NCBI GenBank assembly: GCA_900767505.1
Contig: CAAFZG010000022.1
Span: forward strand, 1 to 5,699
Length of the DNA: 5,699 bases
Direction of reading: 5' to 3'
From: Methanomassiliicoccales archaeon
Lineage (GTDB): Archaea; Thermoplasmatota; Thermoplasmata; Methanomassiliicoccales; Methanomethylophilaceae
A program made the translations under genes and the position numbers. Positions 1 to 5,699 of the stretch are shown here, piece by piece (the stretch's first letter is position 1; every line of letters starts with the position of its first letter). A model generated the notes under the pieces. That model was not told the DNA's origin, made no database searches, and worked only from the letters and a program-made list of their open reading frames with translations.

Positions 1-150
1 TGACATACAATTATACCTATGTGAACAAGAGAAGGAATGTGGGCGGGAATTAGTTTAGGTGGGGTTCTGAATAGTTACCAATATCGATTAGTTATTCGGA
101 AGCACGATATTTTCTTTGTAACTGTCGACGACCTTCAAATGCTATACAGA
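1..150. other. AT-rich stretch without a recognisable gene
   Basis: By hand count about 37% of positions 1-120 are G or C, against about 61% for 151-290. All frames are short and none reads as protein with the codon preferences of the neighbouring genes. The only internal structure noticed is a weak 7-bp inverted repeat (80-86 with 105-111, 18-nt gap). It may be non-coding spacer or the edge of foreign or decayed DNA; no terminal repeat or transposase can be seen to support an element. Confidence 0.5.
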
Positions 151-154
151 CGCG

Positions 155-292
155 TGCGACAAGAACGCCCGTGCCGCCGTGAACAACCTCATGGGGATAA
201 TGGAGGATCTGATCGATGACGATCCGAAGTCCAAGAAGAGGGGACGCGGGAAGAAGCCCGCATCCGCACCGGCGGGGGTCAACAGGACTTAA
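155..292 (+). pseudogene. C-terminal remnant of an unrecognised protein
   Basis: The frame from about 155 to the TAA at 290-292 reads as genuine coding sequence: codon choice (AAG, AGG, ATC, GAT, TCC) matches the genes around it. The peptide has an acidic amphipathic stretch (NNLMGIMEDLIDDD) followed by a very basic tail (KSKKRGRGKK) and a short Ala/Pro end. The frame is closed upstream by a TAA at 119-121. The only in-frame starts are GTG at 179 and ATG at 191, which would give 37 or 33 residues with no clear ribosome binding site. The coding look begins at the sharp composition change near 150, so I read it as the 3' end of a gene whose front was lost by deletion or insertion. It could instead be a small basic protein starting at 191. 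The family is not recognised. Confidence 0.45.
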
Positions 293-313
293 CGCCGTTA
301 TCATTTTGACGGA

Positions 314-324
314 AGATTAAAATC
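314..324 (+). promoter_or_regulatory. Candidate TATA box of the EFR1 gene, inside a dyad
   Basis: AGATTAAAATC lies 25-30 nt before the ATG at 347, the spacing expected for an archaeal TATA box that starts transcription at or next to the start codon. It occupies the loop between the perfect 6-bp inverted arms GACGGA (308-313) and TCCGTC (323-328). A regulator bound to that dyad would compete with TBP. A weak purine run, AAGGGA at 335-340, could serve as ribosome binding site if a leader exists. The call rests on position and composition only. Confidence 0.35.
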
Positions 325-346
325 CGTCCATCGCAAGGGACGAAGC

Positions 347-1123
347 ATGATATTCGTCTTCTCCGGAACAGGGAATTCATATTCCGTCGCCAGGCGCATC
401 GGCGATGCCACAGGCACGCCGCTGGTGGACCTGGCCGCCGCCGTACGCTACGGAAGGTACACATACGATGCCGGAGGGGAGGACGTGGGGTTCGTTTTCC
501 CCACATACTATCTCGGGGTCCCCGACAAGGTCCGGGAACTGGCCCGGAACCTTGCCATCCGCGATCCCGGTCATGTGTTCGCCGTATCCACCTGCGGGGA
601 CGATTCGGGAGGGGCATGCGATATGCTGGCGGAACTTCTGGGGGATCGCCTGAAGGTGGATGCGTTCTACGACGTCCGCATGCCGGACAACGCGATATTC
701 GCATATGATTCCCCGACGCCGGAGGAGGAGGCGGAGATCCTGAGCGGCTCCGATGCCGAGGTCGATGAAATCGTCAGATCGATAGGATCGCACGGATGCG
801 GCGATTTCAGGAGGCACCGTGGGGACGGGGACTGGAGGGAGGTTTATCGGACATACGATGAGATCCGGGTAACTGAACCCTTCGCCGTCACGGACAGATG
901 CATCGAATGCAGGATCTGCGAGGACATCTGCCCCGACCAGATAATCAAGGTCTATCACAGGAAGCCTGTGTGGGACGAGGACAGGTGCAGTCTGTGCATG
1001 TCATGTCTCCAGCTTTGTCCGAAGCAGGCCATCGAGTTCGGGGAGACCACCAAGGGGAAGAGGAGGTTCTTCAACCGCTCGTACTACGAGAGGAGCATCG
1101 GGATCCCGCTGAGGTACTCCTGA
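347..1123 (+). CDS. EFR1 family flavodoxin-ferredoxin protein
   Basis: A 258-residue cytosolic electron-transfer protein. The N-terminus opens with a beta strand and the flavodoxin phosphate-loop motif FSGTGNS (residues 5-11), as expected for FMN binding. The C-terminal part carries two complete 4Fe-4S motifs of the CxxCxxCxxxC type: Cys185/188/191/195 and Cys214/217/220/224, each followed by Pro. This order (flavodoxin fold, then a bacterial-type two-cluster ferredoxin) defines the EFR1 family, common in anaerobic bacteria and archaea; its electron partners are mostly unknown. The length is normal and all eight cysteines are present, so it should be functional. The ATG at 347 is the only plausible start: the same frame has no ATG, GTG or TTG back to the stop at 290-292. 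It appears monocistronic, with an oligo-T run 32 nt after the stop. No redox enzyme gene lies beside it, so its partner cannot be inferred from context. Confidence 0.9.
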   Translation: MIFVFSGTGNSYSVARRIGDATGTPLVDLAAAVRYGRYTYDAGGEDVGFVFPTYYLGVPDKVRELARNLAIRDPGHVFAVSTCGDDSGGACDMLAELLGDRLKVDAFYDVRMPDNAIFAYDSPTPEEEAEILSGSDAEVDEIVRSIGSHGCGDFRRHRGDGDWREVYRTYDEIRVTEPFAVTDRCIECRICEDICPDQIIKVYHRKPVWDEDRCSLCMSCLQLCPKQAIEFGETTKGKRRFFNRSYYERSIGIPLRYS

Positions 1124-1144
1124 TCCGAAGTTGTCTGTCTGAGA

Positions 1145-1175
1145 TATGCTTGTGTTTTTTACAGGCACAAGCATA
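1145..1175 (+). terminator. Oligo-T and hairpin after the EFR1 gene
   Basis: Perfect 10-bp arms TATGCTTGTG (1145-1154) and CACAAGCATA (1166-1175) enclose an 11-nt loop holding six consecutive T (1155-1160). Archaeal RNA polymerase stops at oligo-T tracts, so this is a plausible end for the EFR1 transcript. Because the T run is in the loop and not after the stem, it is not a bacterial-type intrinsic terminator. The hairpin may instead, or also, belong to the leader of the next gene. Confidence 0.45.
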
Positions 1176-1204
1176 AGCATAAGCATAAGCTTGAGCACAA
1201 GCTT
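1169..1204 (+). repeat. AAGCAT hexamer repeat ending in a small hairpin
   Basis: Six hexamer units in register: AAGCAT at 1169, 1175 and 1181, AAGCTT at 1187, GAGCAC at 1193 and AAGCTT at 1199. The last part forms a 7-bp stem, AAGCTTG (1187-1193) with CAAGCTT (1198-1204), around the tetraloop AGCA. The array directly precedes the ribosome binding region of the AlbA_2 gene (AGGGA at 1206-1210, ATG at 1219). CACAAGC occurs both at 1166-1172 and at 1196-1202, so the upstream arm at 1148-1154 could pair with either copy. Confidence 0.7.
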
Positions 1205-1218
1205 TAGGGAACATCTGA

Positions 1219-2747
1219 ATGGTATTGCATCTCGATGTGGATAAACTGGTAAACGGGACGATAATCGAGACGAACAGAGTAGAGTACAAGTCTGGTTGGA
1301 ATCCCGAGAAAGTGCTTCACACGATGTGCGCATTCGCCAACGATTACGAGGACACCTATGGCGGCTACATAGTGATCGGCATATCGGAGATAGACGGGAT
1401 TCCGATGAGGTCATAGGTATCGACGATTCCGAAGTCCCGAAGATAGAGAAAGAACCATTCAACATATGCAATCTGATAGAGCCCCGCTATGTTCCGGGTA
1501 TCCATGTGGAGAGATATCAGGGCAAGACGATCATAGTCATCTGGGCTTACAGCGACACGGCCCGTCCATTCAAATGTCCGGTGAAGGTTCAGGCATCGGA
1601 AAGGAACACATCGGAAAGGGCATATTACATCCGCAGAATGTCTCACACGGTACGTGCGAACCCGAGAGAAGAGAAGATTCTGATCTCGAAGGCCGGACAG
1701 TACGCATTCGATGAAGAGATCAATCCGAATTCATCTGCTTCGGATATCGAAAGGGACCTGATCATAGAGTATCTGAACAGGGTAGGCAGCAAGATAGCCG
1801 ACAGGAACATGAGCACGGCAGACCTGTTGGATTCGCTTCGCCTCGTGGCAGGTCCGCCGGAGATGCGTCGTGCGGTCAATGTGGCATTGCTCATGTTCTC
1901 AAGCGATCCGGAGATCTTCTTCCCCGGATGCAGGATAGAGCTTGTGGAGAAGCCTTTCGCAGATGGGACCAACATGACCGAGACCATATTCACAGGTCTG
2001 GTCGACAGTCAGATAAGGCGTGTTCTCCAGACCATCAGGAACGGCGATATCAAACAGCAGATTTTCAAGGTGGATGGACAGGCTGAAGCCGTCAAGAACT
2101 GGAATTATCCTTATGAGGCATTGGAAGAGGCGATCGTCAACGCAGTCTACCACAAGGATTTCCTTGTCAGGGAACCTGTGGTGATAACGGTGACGCAGAA
2201 CACGATAGAGATCGTCACCTATCCAGGTCTGGACCCGAGCATATCGGACAAAGCAATAGAAGATGTGGATTTCAGGTCGTTCCATACAAGGAACAGGCGG
2301 CTAGGTGATTTCCTCAGGGAGTTGGATCTTGTCGAGAACAGGAACACCGGGATTCCGAAGATCAGAAATGAGCTCATAAAGAACGGTTCGCCGATGCCGG
2401 AATACAATACCGACCGGGACCGTACTTATCTCGAGGTTATGTTCCACACACATCCATCGTTCATCAAGGATGCCGAGCCGTCGGAGATCATGGTCGAACG
2501 TCAGGATGTTCCGATCGAAACTGTCATCATCAGTCTGTTGAAGTACAACGGCCGCATGACAACGGGTCAGATCAGCACACAATTGGGATATTCCAAAATC
2601 ACAGGCCCGGTCCGCAGAGCGATACAGTTGCTTATGGATGAGGGGCGGGTCGGATACCTTTATCCCGACAATCCGCGCGATCCACGTCAGAGGATATGTT
2701 TGAAGGAAGACACGTCCGAAAGAAAAACGAGGACGGATCGCAGATGA
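1219..2747 (+). pseudogene. Frameshifted AlbA_2 / HATPase_c_4 / winged-helix protein
   Basis: Two frames together encode one protein of about 509 residues. The first (ATG 1219 to TAG 1414-1416, 65 residues) carries the start of an AlbA_2 (Schlafen AlbA_2) nucleic-acid-binding domain: VEYKSGW at 21-27, CAFAND at 37-42, GGYIVIG at 48-54. The continuation lies in the -1 frame and stays open for 445 codons from about 1410. It completes the AlbA_2 domain, then has a degenerate GHKL-type ATPase (HATPase_c_4): EEAIVNAVYH at corrected residues 303-312, YPGLDP at 335-340, RNRRLGDFL at 358-366, and NTGIPKI after it. A winged helix-turn-helix ends the protein (about 431-496). Such proteins are annotated as ATP-binding, RecG-like or transcriptional regulators; their role is unsettled. 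Loss of one base around 1408-1411 (for example one G of an AGGGTC) explains the break. The long intact downstream frame argues for a recent mutation or a sequence error. The ATG at 1296 in the downstream frame would replace the AlbA_2 start with unrelated residues, so I do not accept it as a start. Confidence 0.85.
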
Positions 2748-2772
2748 CCTGGTCGCTATGGGTGTGATCCCC

Positions 2773-2802
2773 TGCTTCTTCCGAAATCGGTCGGAAGAAG
2801 CA
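2773..2802. terminator. Shared hairpin between convergent genes
   Basis: TGCTTCTTCCGA (2773-2784) and TCGGAAGAAGCA (2791-2802) are perfectly complementary over 12 bp with a 6-nt loop. It lies 26 nt after the stop of the + strand AlbA_2 gene and 37 nt past the stop of the minus-strand binding-protein gene. A short T run follows on the + side (2809-2812); no T run follows on the minus side. Position and symmetry fit a transcript-end or 3'-protecting element serving one or both genes. Confidence 0.6.
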
Positions 2803-2838
2803 AGAGGATTTTCGGGTTAATTCGTTTCAGGATCGCGT

Positions 2839-4083
2839 TCAGGCCGCAACCAGGCAGTATTCGTCTCCGTTCTTCTTCACGACGACCTCTCCGAGAAGGG
2901 GCATCTGCTGTCCGTTTGCAGAGGACTTTCCGTCGAAGAACTTGCTCATATCATCGAAGATGTTCTTGCCGTGCTCTCCGTAGAATGTCGTGTACACGTT
3001 GTTGATCTTCTCCTTGACCTGGTCAAGGGTGAGTGTTCCGTAGACGAGGTGCGCGGTGTAGTATGCGCTTGCAAGGGCTCCGTCGAAGTTGATGTGGCAC
3101 CATACGATGGGCATCGTGACATAGATCGGTATGTCGTTGTTCGGATCGGCATCGTTGTTGATGGTGTAGAGATACTTCAGGACGAGCTGGCTGTCCTGGT
3201 TTCCTTTGATCTTGTCAGAGGAGGACGGATCGACGACAATCATGTCCATATCCATCTTTGTGAACGATTCGATGTTCATCACGACCTTGTTCTCGATGGA
3301 ACCGCCGTTGTAGGCGTTCTTTATGTTGTTGATCGTGAACGGGATGTATGTGGGGAATGTCGTGTTCAGTGTGTTGCTTCCGCTGATGGTCATTCCTGCG
3401 ACGTACACCTTCTTGTCAGAGGTTCCGGACAGCTTCCTGATGTCATCGAGGATCTCGTTTATGCCGTCGACGACCTCTTTGGCGCGATCTTCTTTCTTCA
3501 GCACCTTTCCAAGGATGTTGATGTTGAACTGGAGGTAATCCGCAAGTGTTCCGTCGCTGTTGGTCATGTACTTCATCTGTTGGTCCTTGAGGACGATGAT
3601 GGAGCAAACGCTGGCCAGAGATTCGAAGTTCTCACTGTTATTGTTCCAGATGCTCTCGTTGGTGACGATGAGGCTGGGCCCTTTCTTTCCGATTTTCTCA
3701 GCGGTTGCGGTGTCGAGTTTATCGCGGGGGTGTGTGTTCTTCTCGGGATCAAGCTGGTAGTATGGATAGGCGTAGGAGAATCCCCTTCCGTTTATGTTGG
3801 TGGTGGTGTCGGCGACGTCAACTTCGATGATCTTGTCGAATACATCGAAAAGGGTCACAAATCTGAGAGGTCCGGAGGTTCCGATGGTAACTATGCCCTT
3901 ATCAAGGTTGGACGGAATGGACACTTCCCTTCCTTTGGCATCAATGACATAATCTGCTGTCGTCGGCGTATCATTTCCGCTGTCATTACCGCTATCATTC
4001 GAATCTCCGAATGAAACCACGGCAATTCCTGCGATCACAGCCACGAAGATGACTGCGACTCCAAGGATTGCTTTGGAATTCAT
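2839..4083 (-). CDS. ABC transporter substrate-binding protein (iron/cobalamin class)
   Basis: A 414-residue protein of the FepB/BtuF-like periplasmic-binding class, which captures a metal chelate or corrinoid outside the cell and delivers it to an ABC importer. Residues 4-24 form one hydrophobic segment after a short MNSK start, acting as signal or membrane anchor. No lipobox cysteine is present. An acidic Asp/Asn/Ser/Gly linker follows (26-39) with NDSG twice, typical of archaeal cell-surface anchoring. The mature part opens with the family pattern DYVIDAKGREVSIP (44-57) and GIVTIG, followed by alternating short strands and helices and a central long helix (about 180-220). The ligand cannot be read from sequence; iron-siderophore, haem, cobalamin or another metal complex are all possible. 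The gene lies downstream of the methyltransferase and ATPase genes on the same strand but is separated by 212 nt, a terminator and its own promoter region. No ribosome binding site precedes the ATG, fitting a leaderless message. Confidence 0.85.
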   Translation of the reverse strand: MNSKAILGVAVIFVAVIAGIAVVSFGDSNDSGNDSGNDTPTTADYVIDAKGREVSIPSNLDKGIVTIGTSGPLRFVTLFDVFDKIIEVDVADTTTNINGRGFSYAYPYYQLDPEKNTHPRDKLDTATAEKIGKKGPSLIVTNESIWNNNSENFESLASVCSIIVLKDQQMKYMTNSDGTLADYLQFNINILGKVLKKEDRAKEVVDGINEILDDIRKLSGTSDKKVYVAGMTISGSNTLNTTFPTYIPFTINNIKNAYNGGSIENKVVMNIESFTKMDMDMIVVDPSSSDKIKGNQDSQLVLKYLYTINNDADPNNDIPIYVTMPIVWCHINFDGALASAYYTAHLVYGTLTLDQVKEKINNVYTTFYGEHGKNIFDDMSKFFDGKSSANGQQMPLLGEVVVKKNGDEYCLVAA

Positions 4084-4085
4084 AA

Positions 4086-4145
4086 CAGTATTACTAATCT
4101 ACCATTAATAATATTTAGTATGTAAAAAACATAAAATCAGTATTA
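4086..4145 (-). promoter_or_regulatory. AT-rich promoter region of the binding-protein gene
   Basis: On the minus strand AAATATTA (4116-4109) lies 25 nt before the ATG, correct for a TATA box of a leaderless archaeal transcript; the bases next to the ATG contain no Shine-Dalgarno sequence. Around it are inverted arms TACTAA (4092-4097) and TTAGTA (4115-4120), the latter overlapping the TATA-like box, and a direct repeat CAGTATTA (4086-4093 and 4138-4145). Such sites would suit a metal-responsive repressor (inference; no regulator is encoded in view). Confidence 0.4.
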
Positions 4146-4221
4146 TGTTAAGTCCATCAGCGGGATGTCTGGCCAGGCGGCAACGGCCTGTTACACATAT
4201 GGTGAAAAAAGGAGAAGAAGA
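4146..4221. other. Spacer between promoter region and terminator, nothing recognised
   Basis: A more GC-rich patch (about 4165-4190) between the binding-protein promoter and the terminator of the methyltransferase operon. Only a 5-bp inverted repeat, CAGGC (4174-4178) with GCCTG (4186-4190), was noticed. I find no reading frame with coding character, no tRNA-like fold and no known riboswitch core on either strand. Confidence 0.4.
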
Positions 4222-4239
4222 ACCGCCCTCGCGGGCGGT
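4222..4239 (-). terminator. GC hairpin terminator after the methyltransferase
   Basis: ACCGCCC (4222-4228) pairs with GGGCGGT (4233-4239) around the tetraloop TCGC. Reading the minus strand, the stem is followed by TTCTTCTTCTCC and six T (4210-4205), a strong archaeal-style U-rich end for the ATPase-methyltransferase transcript. On the + side four T follow the stem (4241-4244), so it could act both ways. A second small hairpin, TCTCGG/CCGAGA with an AAA loop (4256-4270), sits between it and the methyltransferase stop. Confidence 0.7.
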
Positions 4240-4295
4240 GTTTTAAAAAGATCGGTCTCGGAAACCGAGAATGGAACGGTCGGATGTATCCGGGA

Positions 4296-5327
4296 TCATC
4301 CGATGCGTTTCATCACCACGATCTCGGAGCCGTCGTTGAGGTCCTCGCGTCTGAGAATCTCCATTCCGAGCTTCTCCATCTTCTCGATGTACTCGTCGGA
4401 TGTGGGTAGCCACGATCCGCGGAAGCGCTGCTTGCCCTTCTCGATGCCTTCCCTGATGACCATGTTCCACTCCATCAGGACATGGGGGTCGGGCTGTCCG
4501 CGGTTCACGTGCCTGCGCATTATCAGGAGACCTCCGGGCTTGACCGCCGAGAAAACGGTCTCGCACAGGGACGAATCGGACACAGAGTGGTTGAACGACG
4601 AGAACAGGACATCGTACGGTCCCTGAAGGGAATCCTTGTAGAAATCCCCGGGGACGGTGGATGCGTCGCACCCGTAGTCGTCGAAGTTCTCCTGGGCGAT
4701 CTCGGTCATCTGGGGCATGTCGAACAGGACCCCGCGGAGTCCGGGGAACCTCTTGCAGAACGCAACGGTGTAGAGTCCGTGTCCTCCGCCGAGGTCGAGG
4801 AACGTGCCTTCCGAAGGCATGTCCACGTTGTCGGCGACATACGAGACGATCTTGGCGATCCCTCCGCCCAATGCGGATTCGCCTATGGCGCGGATCCATC
4901 TCTCTCCGAAGATCTCGTTCGGAGGCACGATCTCCGGACCGTTCCTGACATAGTCCGAAGCGGAGAACCATCTTTCTATGCGCAGGAAGGTGTTCTCCAG
5001 TCCGCTCCCCTGATATCTCGGGGATGCGGGGTCGAGGTAGATCGACGTCTTCTCCGAGTTGCGGTACGCATCGCCCTCTTTGACAAGGAATCCCGTGTCC
5101 GCAAGGCAGTCCATGAGCATCCCGACCATGACGTCGTCGCATCCCATCGATGCGCTCAGTTCCGAAGGGGTCACAGCCTTCCCCGTATGGGAGAACAGTC
5201 CGAGGTCGATGGCCGTTTTCAGGGCCATGGTCCTGCGGAATCCTTGGAACATGTTTTCGAATTCGCCGTAGAACAGGTCGTCTGACAGAATGTCCGGTTT
5301 CTCAAGAAGCAGATCGGAATCCTTCAT
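4296..5327 (-). CDS. SAM-dependent O-methyltransferase-like protein
   Basis: A 343-residue class I methyltransferase with the layout of the acetylserotonin/caffeate O-methyltransferase family (Methyltransf_2). An N-terminal winged-helix dimerisation domain (about 25-95; LGLFSH, TPSELSASMG, LADTGFLV, YRNSE) precedes the Rossmann domain (about 170-343). Motif I is FLDLGGGHG at 176-184, the ribose-binding acid is probably Asp203 in LFDMPQ, and GDFYKD (227-232) is the next loop. His247 in SFNHSVSD lies near where this family has its catalytic histidine (HDWSD type), so O-methylation of a small hydroxylated compound is plausible but unproven. The start is firm: ATG at 5327-5325 overlaps the TGA of the upstream ABC ATPase gene as ATGA, with GGAG (5339-5336) 8 nt before it. 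This predicts translational coupling to the transporter, suggesting the substrate is the transported ligand or a chelator related to it (inference). The terminator at 4222-4239 ends the unit. Confidence 0.85.
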   Translation of the reverse strand: MKDSDLLLEKPDILSDDLFYGEFENMFQGFRRTMALKTAIDLGLFSHTGKAVTPSELSASMGCDDVMVGMLMDCLADTGFLVKEGDAYRNSEKTSIYLDPASPRYQGSGLENTFLRIERWFSASDYVRNGPEIVPPNEIFGERWIRAIGESALGGGIAKIVSYVADNVDMPSEGTFLDLGGGHGLYTVAFCKRFPGLRGVLFDMPQMTEIAQENFDDYGCDASTVPGDFYKDSLQGPYDVLFSSFNHSVSDSSLCETVFSAVKPGGLLIMRRHVNRGQPDPHVLMEWNMVIREGIEKGKQRFRGSWLPTSDEYIEKMEKLGMEILRREDLNDGSEIVVMKRIG

Positions 5328-5699
5328 AGTACATTCTCCGTGTTTTCGAAGAGCCCATGGTCATGCATGTGGTCGTGTATGTCATGGGGGTGCGAATGGC
5401 TCGTCACGTGGTACATCGCCGATTCCTTGGGGACCACCAGCGGTACCCCTCTATGGTCGATGACCTCCACGTCGAACCCGTAAATCGATTTTATCAGATC
5501 GGCTGTGATGACCTCCGGTCCGCCGTAGGCCTGCACAAGCCCGTCCTTGAAGAAGATGAACTTGTCGGAGTAGTGGACTGCCAGGTTGATGTCATGCATG
5601 GTCATCATCGTGCACACCTTGCGAGAACGCACCACATCCATGATCATGTGCATGGTGCGGTGTTGGTTGGCGATGTCCAGGTTGTTCGTGGGCTCATCA
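5324..5699 (-). CDS. ABC importer ATPase, C-terminal part, with His-rich tail
   Basis: The last 124 residues of an ATP-binding subunit of the FepC/BtuD class; the gene continues past the right edge, so Walker A and the signature motif are not visible. The visible part begins with the end of Walker B and the D-loop (DEPTNNLD, with the catalytic Glu), then the H-loop (TMHDIN, His35 of the visible part), then FFKDGLVQAYGGPEVIT and YGFDVEV, the usual C-terminal pattern of iron and cobalamin importer ATPases. It powers import by binding a membrane permease, presumably encoded further right. The family normally ends soon after the VPLVVP segment; here a tail follows with eight histidines in twenty residues (5354-5413), then LFENTENVL. 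Histidine-rich tails bind Ni, Co, Zn or Cu, so a sensing or metal-buffering role is likely. The stop overlaps the methyltransferase start by 4 nt. Confidence 0.9.
   Translation of the reverse strand, partial: DEPTNNLDIANQHRTMHMIMDVVRSRKVCTMMTMHDINLAVHYSDKFIFFKDGLVQAYGGPEVITADLIKSIYGFDVEVIDHRGVPLVVPKESAMYHVTSHSHPHDIHDHMHDHGLFENTENVL
5336..5339 (-). promoter_or_regulatory. Ribosome binding site of the methyltransferase
   Basis: GGAG on the minus strand, 8 nt before the ATG at 5327, inside the end of the ATPase gene. It supports the chosen start and independent or coupled re-initiation at the ATGA overlap. Confidence 0.6.

Noticed and set aside
80..111. 7-bp inverted repeat AATATCG / CGATATT
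   Set aside because: It is short, with an 18-nt gap, in AT-rich DNA, and is expected by chance at this length.
1169..1204. CRISPR-like array
   Set aside because: The units are 6 nt with no spacers and no cas genes are nearby. It is a simple tandem repeat.
1414..1416. TAG read through as pyrrolysine, as some methanogens of this kind do
   Set aside because: The frame after this TAG meets another TAG soon after (1432-1434) and encodes no AlbA_2-like residues. The conserved continuation is in the -1 frame, so a base loss explains the data better.
1396..1416. Programmed -1 ribosomal frameshift in the AlbA_2 gene
   Set aside because: No slippery X-XXY-YYZ heptamer lies at the junction and no strong downstream hairpin was noticed. 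Such control is not known for this family.
2971..4014. 347-codon open frame on the + strand
   Set aside because: It lies wholly antisense to the binding-protein gene, its translation is low in helix-forming patterns and rich in Val/Asp/Gly strings, and it has no recognisable motif. It is a shadow of codon bias.
4146..4221. Riboswitch or C/D-box guide RNA upstream of the uptake gene
   Set aside because: No cobalamin-riboswitch core is visible. A TGATGG and a CTGA on the minus strand loosely resemble C and D boxes but lack the flanking stem, and one falls in the AT-rich promoter patch.
4243..5142. 299-codon minus-strand frame and the 267-codon + frame at 4482-5285
   Set aside because: Both overlap the methyltransferase in other frames and give Arg-rich or motif-free peptides, while the frame at 4296-5327 has clear methyltransferase motifs and a proper start.

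Overview
The window looks like archaeal chromosomal DNA, most likely from a methanogen of the Methanomassiliicoccales / Thermoplasmatota type. This is inferred from the protein repertoire (an EFR1-type flavodoxin-ferredoxin protein, an AlbA_2/ATPase regulator-like protein, a membrane-anchored FepB/BtuF-type binding protein, a FepC/BtuD-type ATPase), from TATA-like boxes sitting about 25-30 nt before start codons, and from TGA being the stop of all five recognised genes. No rRNA, tRNA, insertion sequence or CRISPR array is visible, and the genus cannot be fixed from this sequence alone.

Layout. Positions 1-150 are AT-rich (about 37% GC over 1-120 by hand count) with no convincing gene. At about 150 the composition jumps to about 61% GC, and a C-terminal gene remnant runs to a stop at 290-292. 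Next on the + strand is an EFR1 family protein (347-1123): an N-terminal flavodoxin fold plus two 4Fe-4S cluster motifs. A 95-nt spacer follows, with an oligo-T stretch, a 10-bp hairpin, an AAGCAT hexamer repeat and a second hairpin. It leads into an AlbA_2-HATPase_c_4-winged-helix gene (1219-2747) broken by a one-base frameshift near 1410. A perfect 12-bp hairpin (2773-2802) separates this gene from the convergent minus-strand genes.

On the minus strand, read right to left: the C-terminal 124 residues of an ABC transporter ATPase with a histidine-rich tail (5324-5699, cut by the window edge); a SAM-dependent O-methyltransferase-like protein (4296-5327) overlapping the ATPase gene by 4 nt (ATGA); a GC hairpin with T-rich flanks acting as a likely terminator; then, with its own AT-rich promoter region, a membrane-anchored substrate-binding protein of the iron/cobalamin uptake class (2839-4083).

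How they work together (inference). The three minus-strand genes probably form a metal, metal-chelate or corrinoid uptake locus: binding protein, ATPase and, off the right edge, presumably a permease. The methyltransferase translated in coupling with the ATPase is the unexpected member. The two + strand genes have no evident functional link to it. The most interesting points are the ATPase-methyltransferase coupling, the eight-histidine tail, and the frameshifted AlbA_2 gene preceded by a structured repeat leader.
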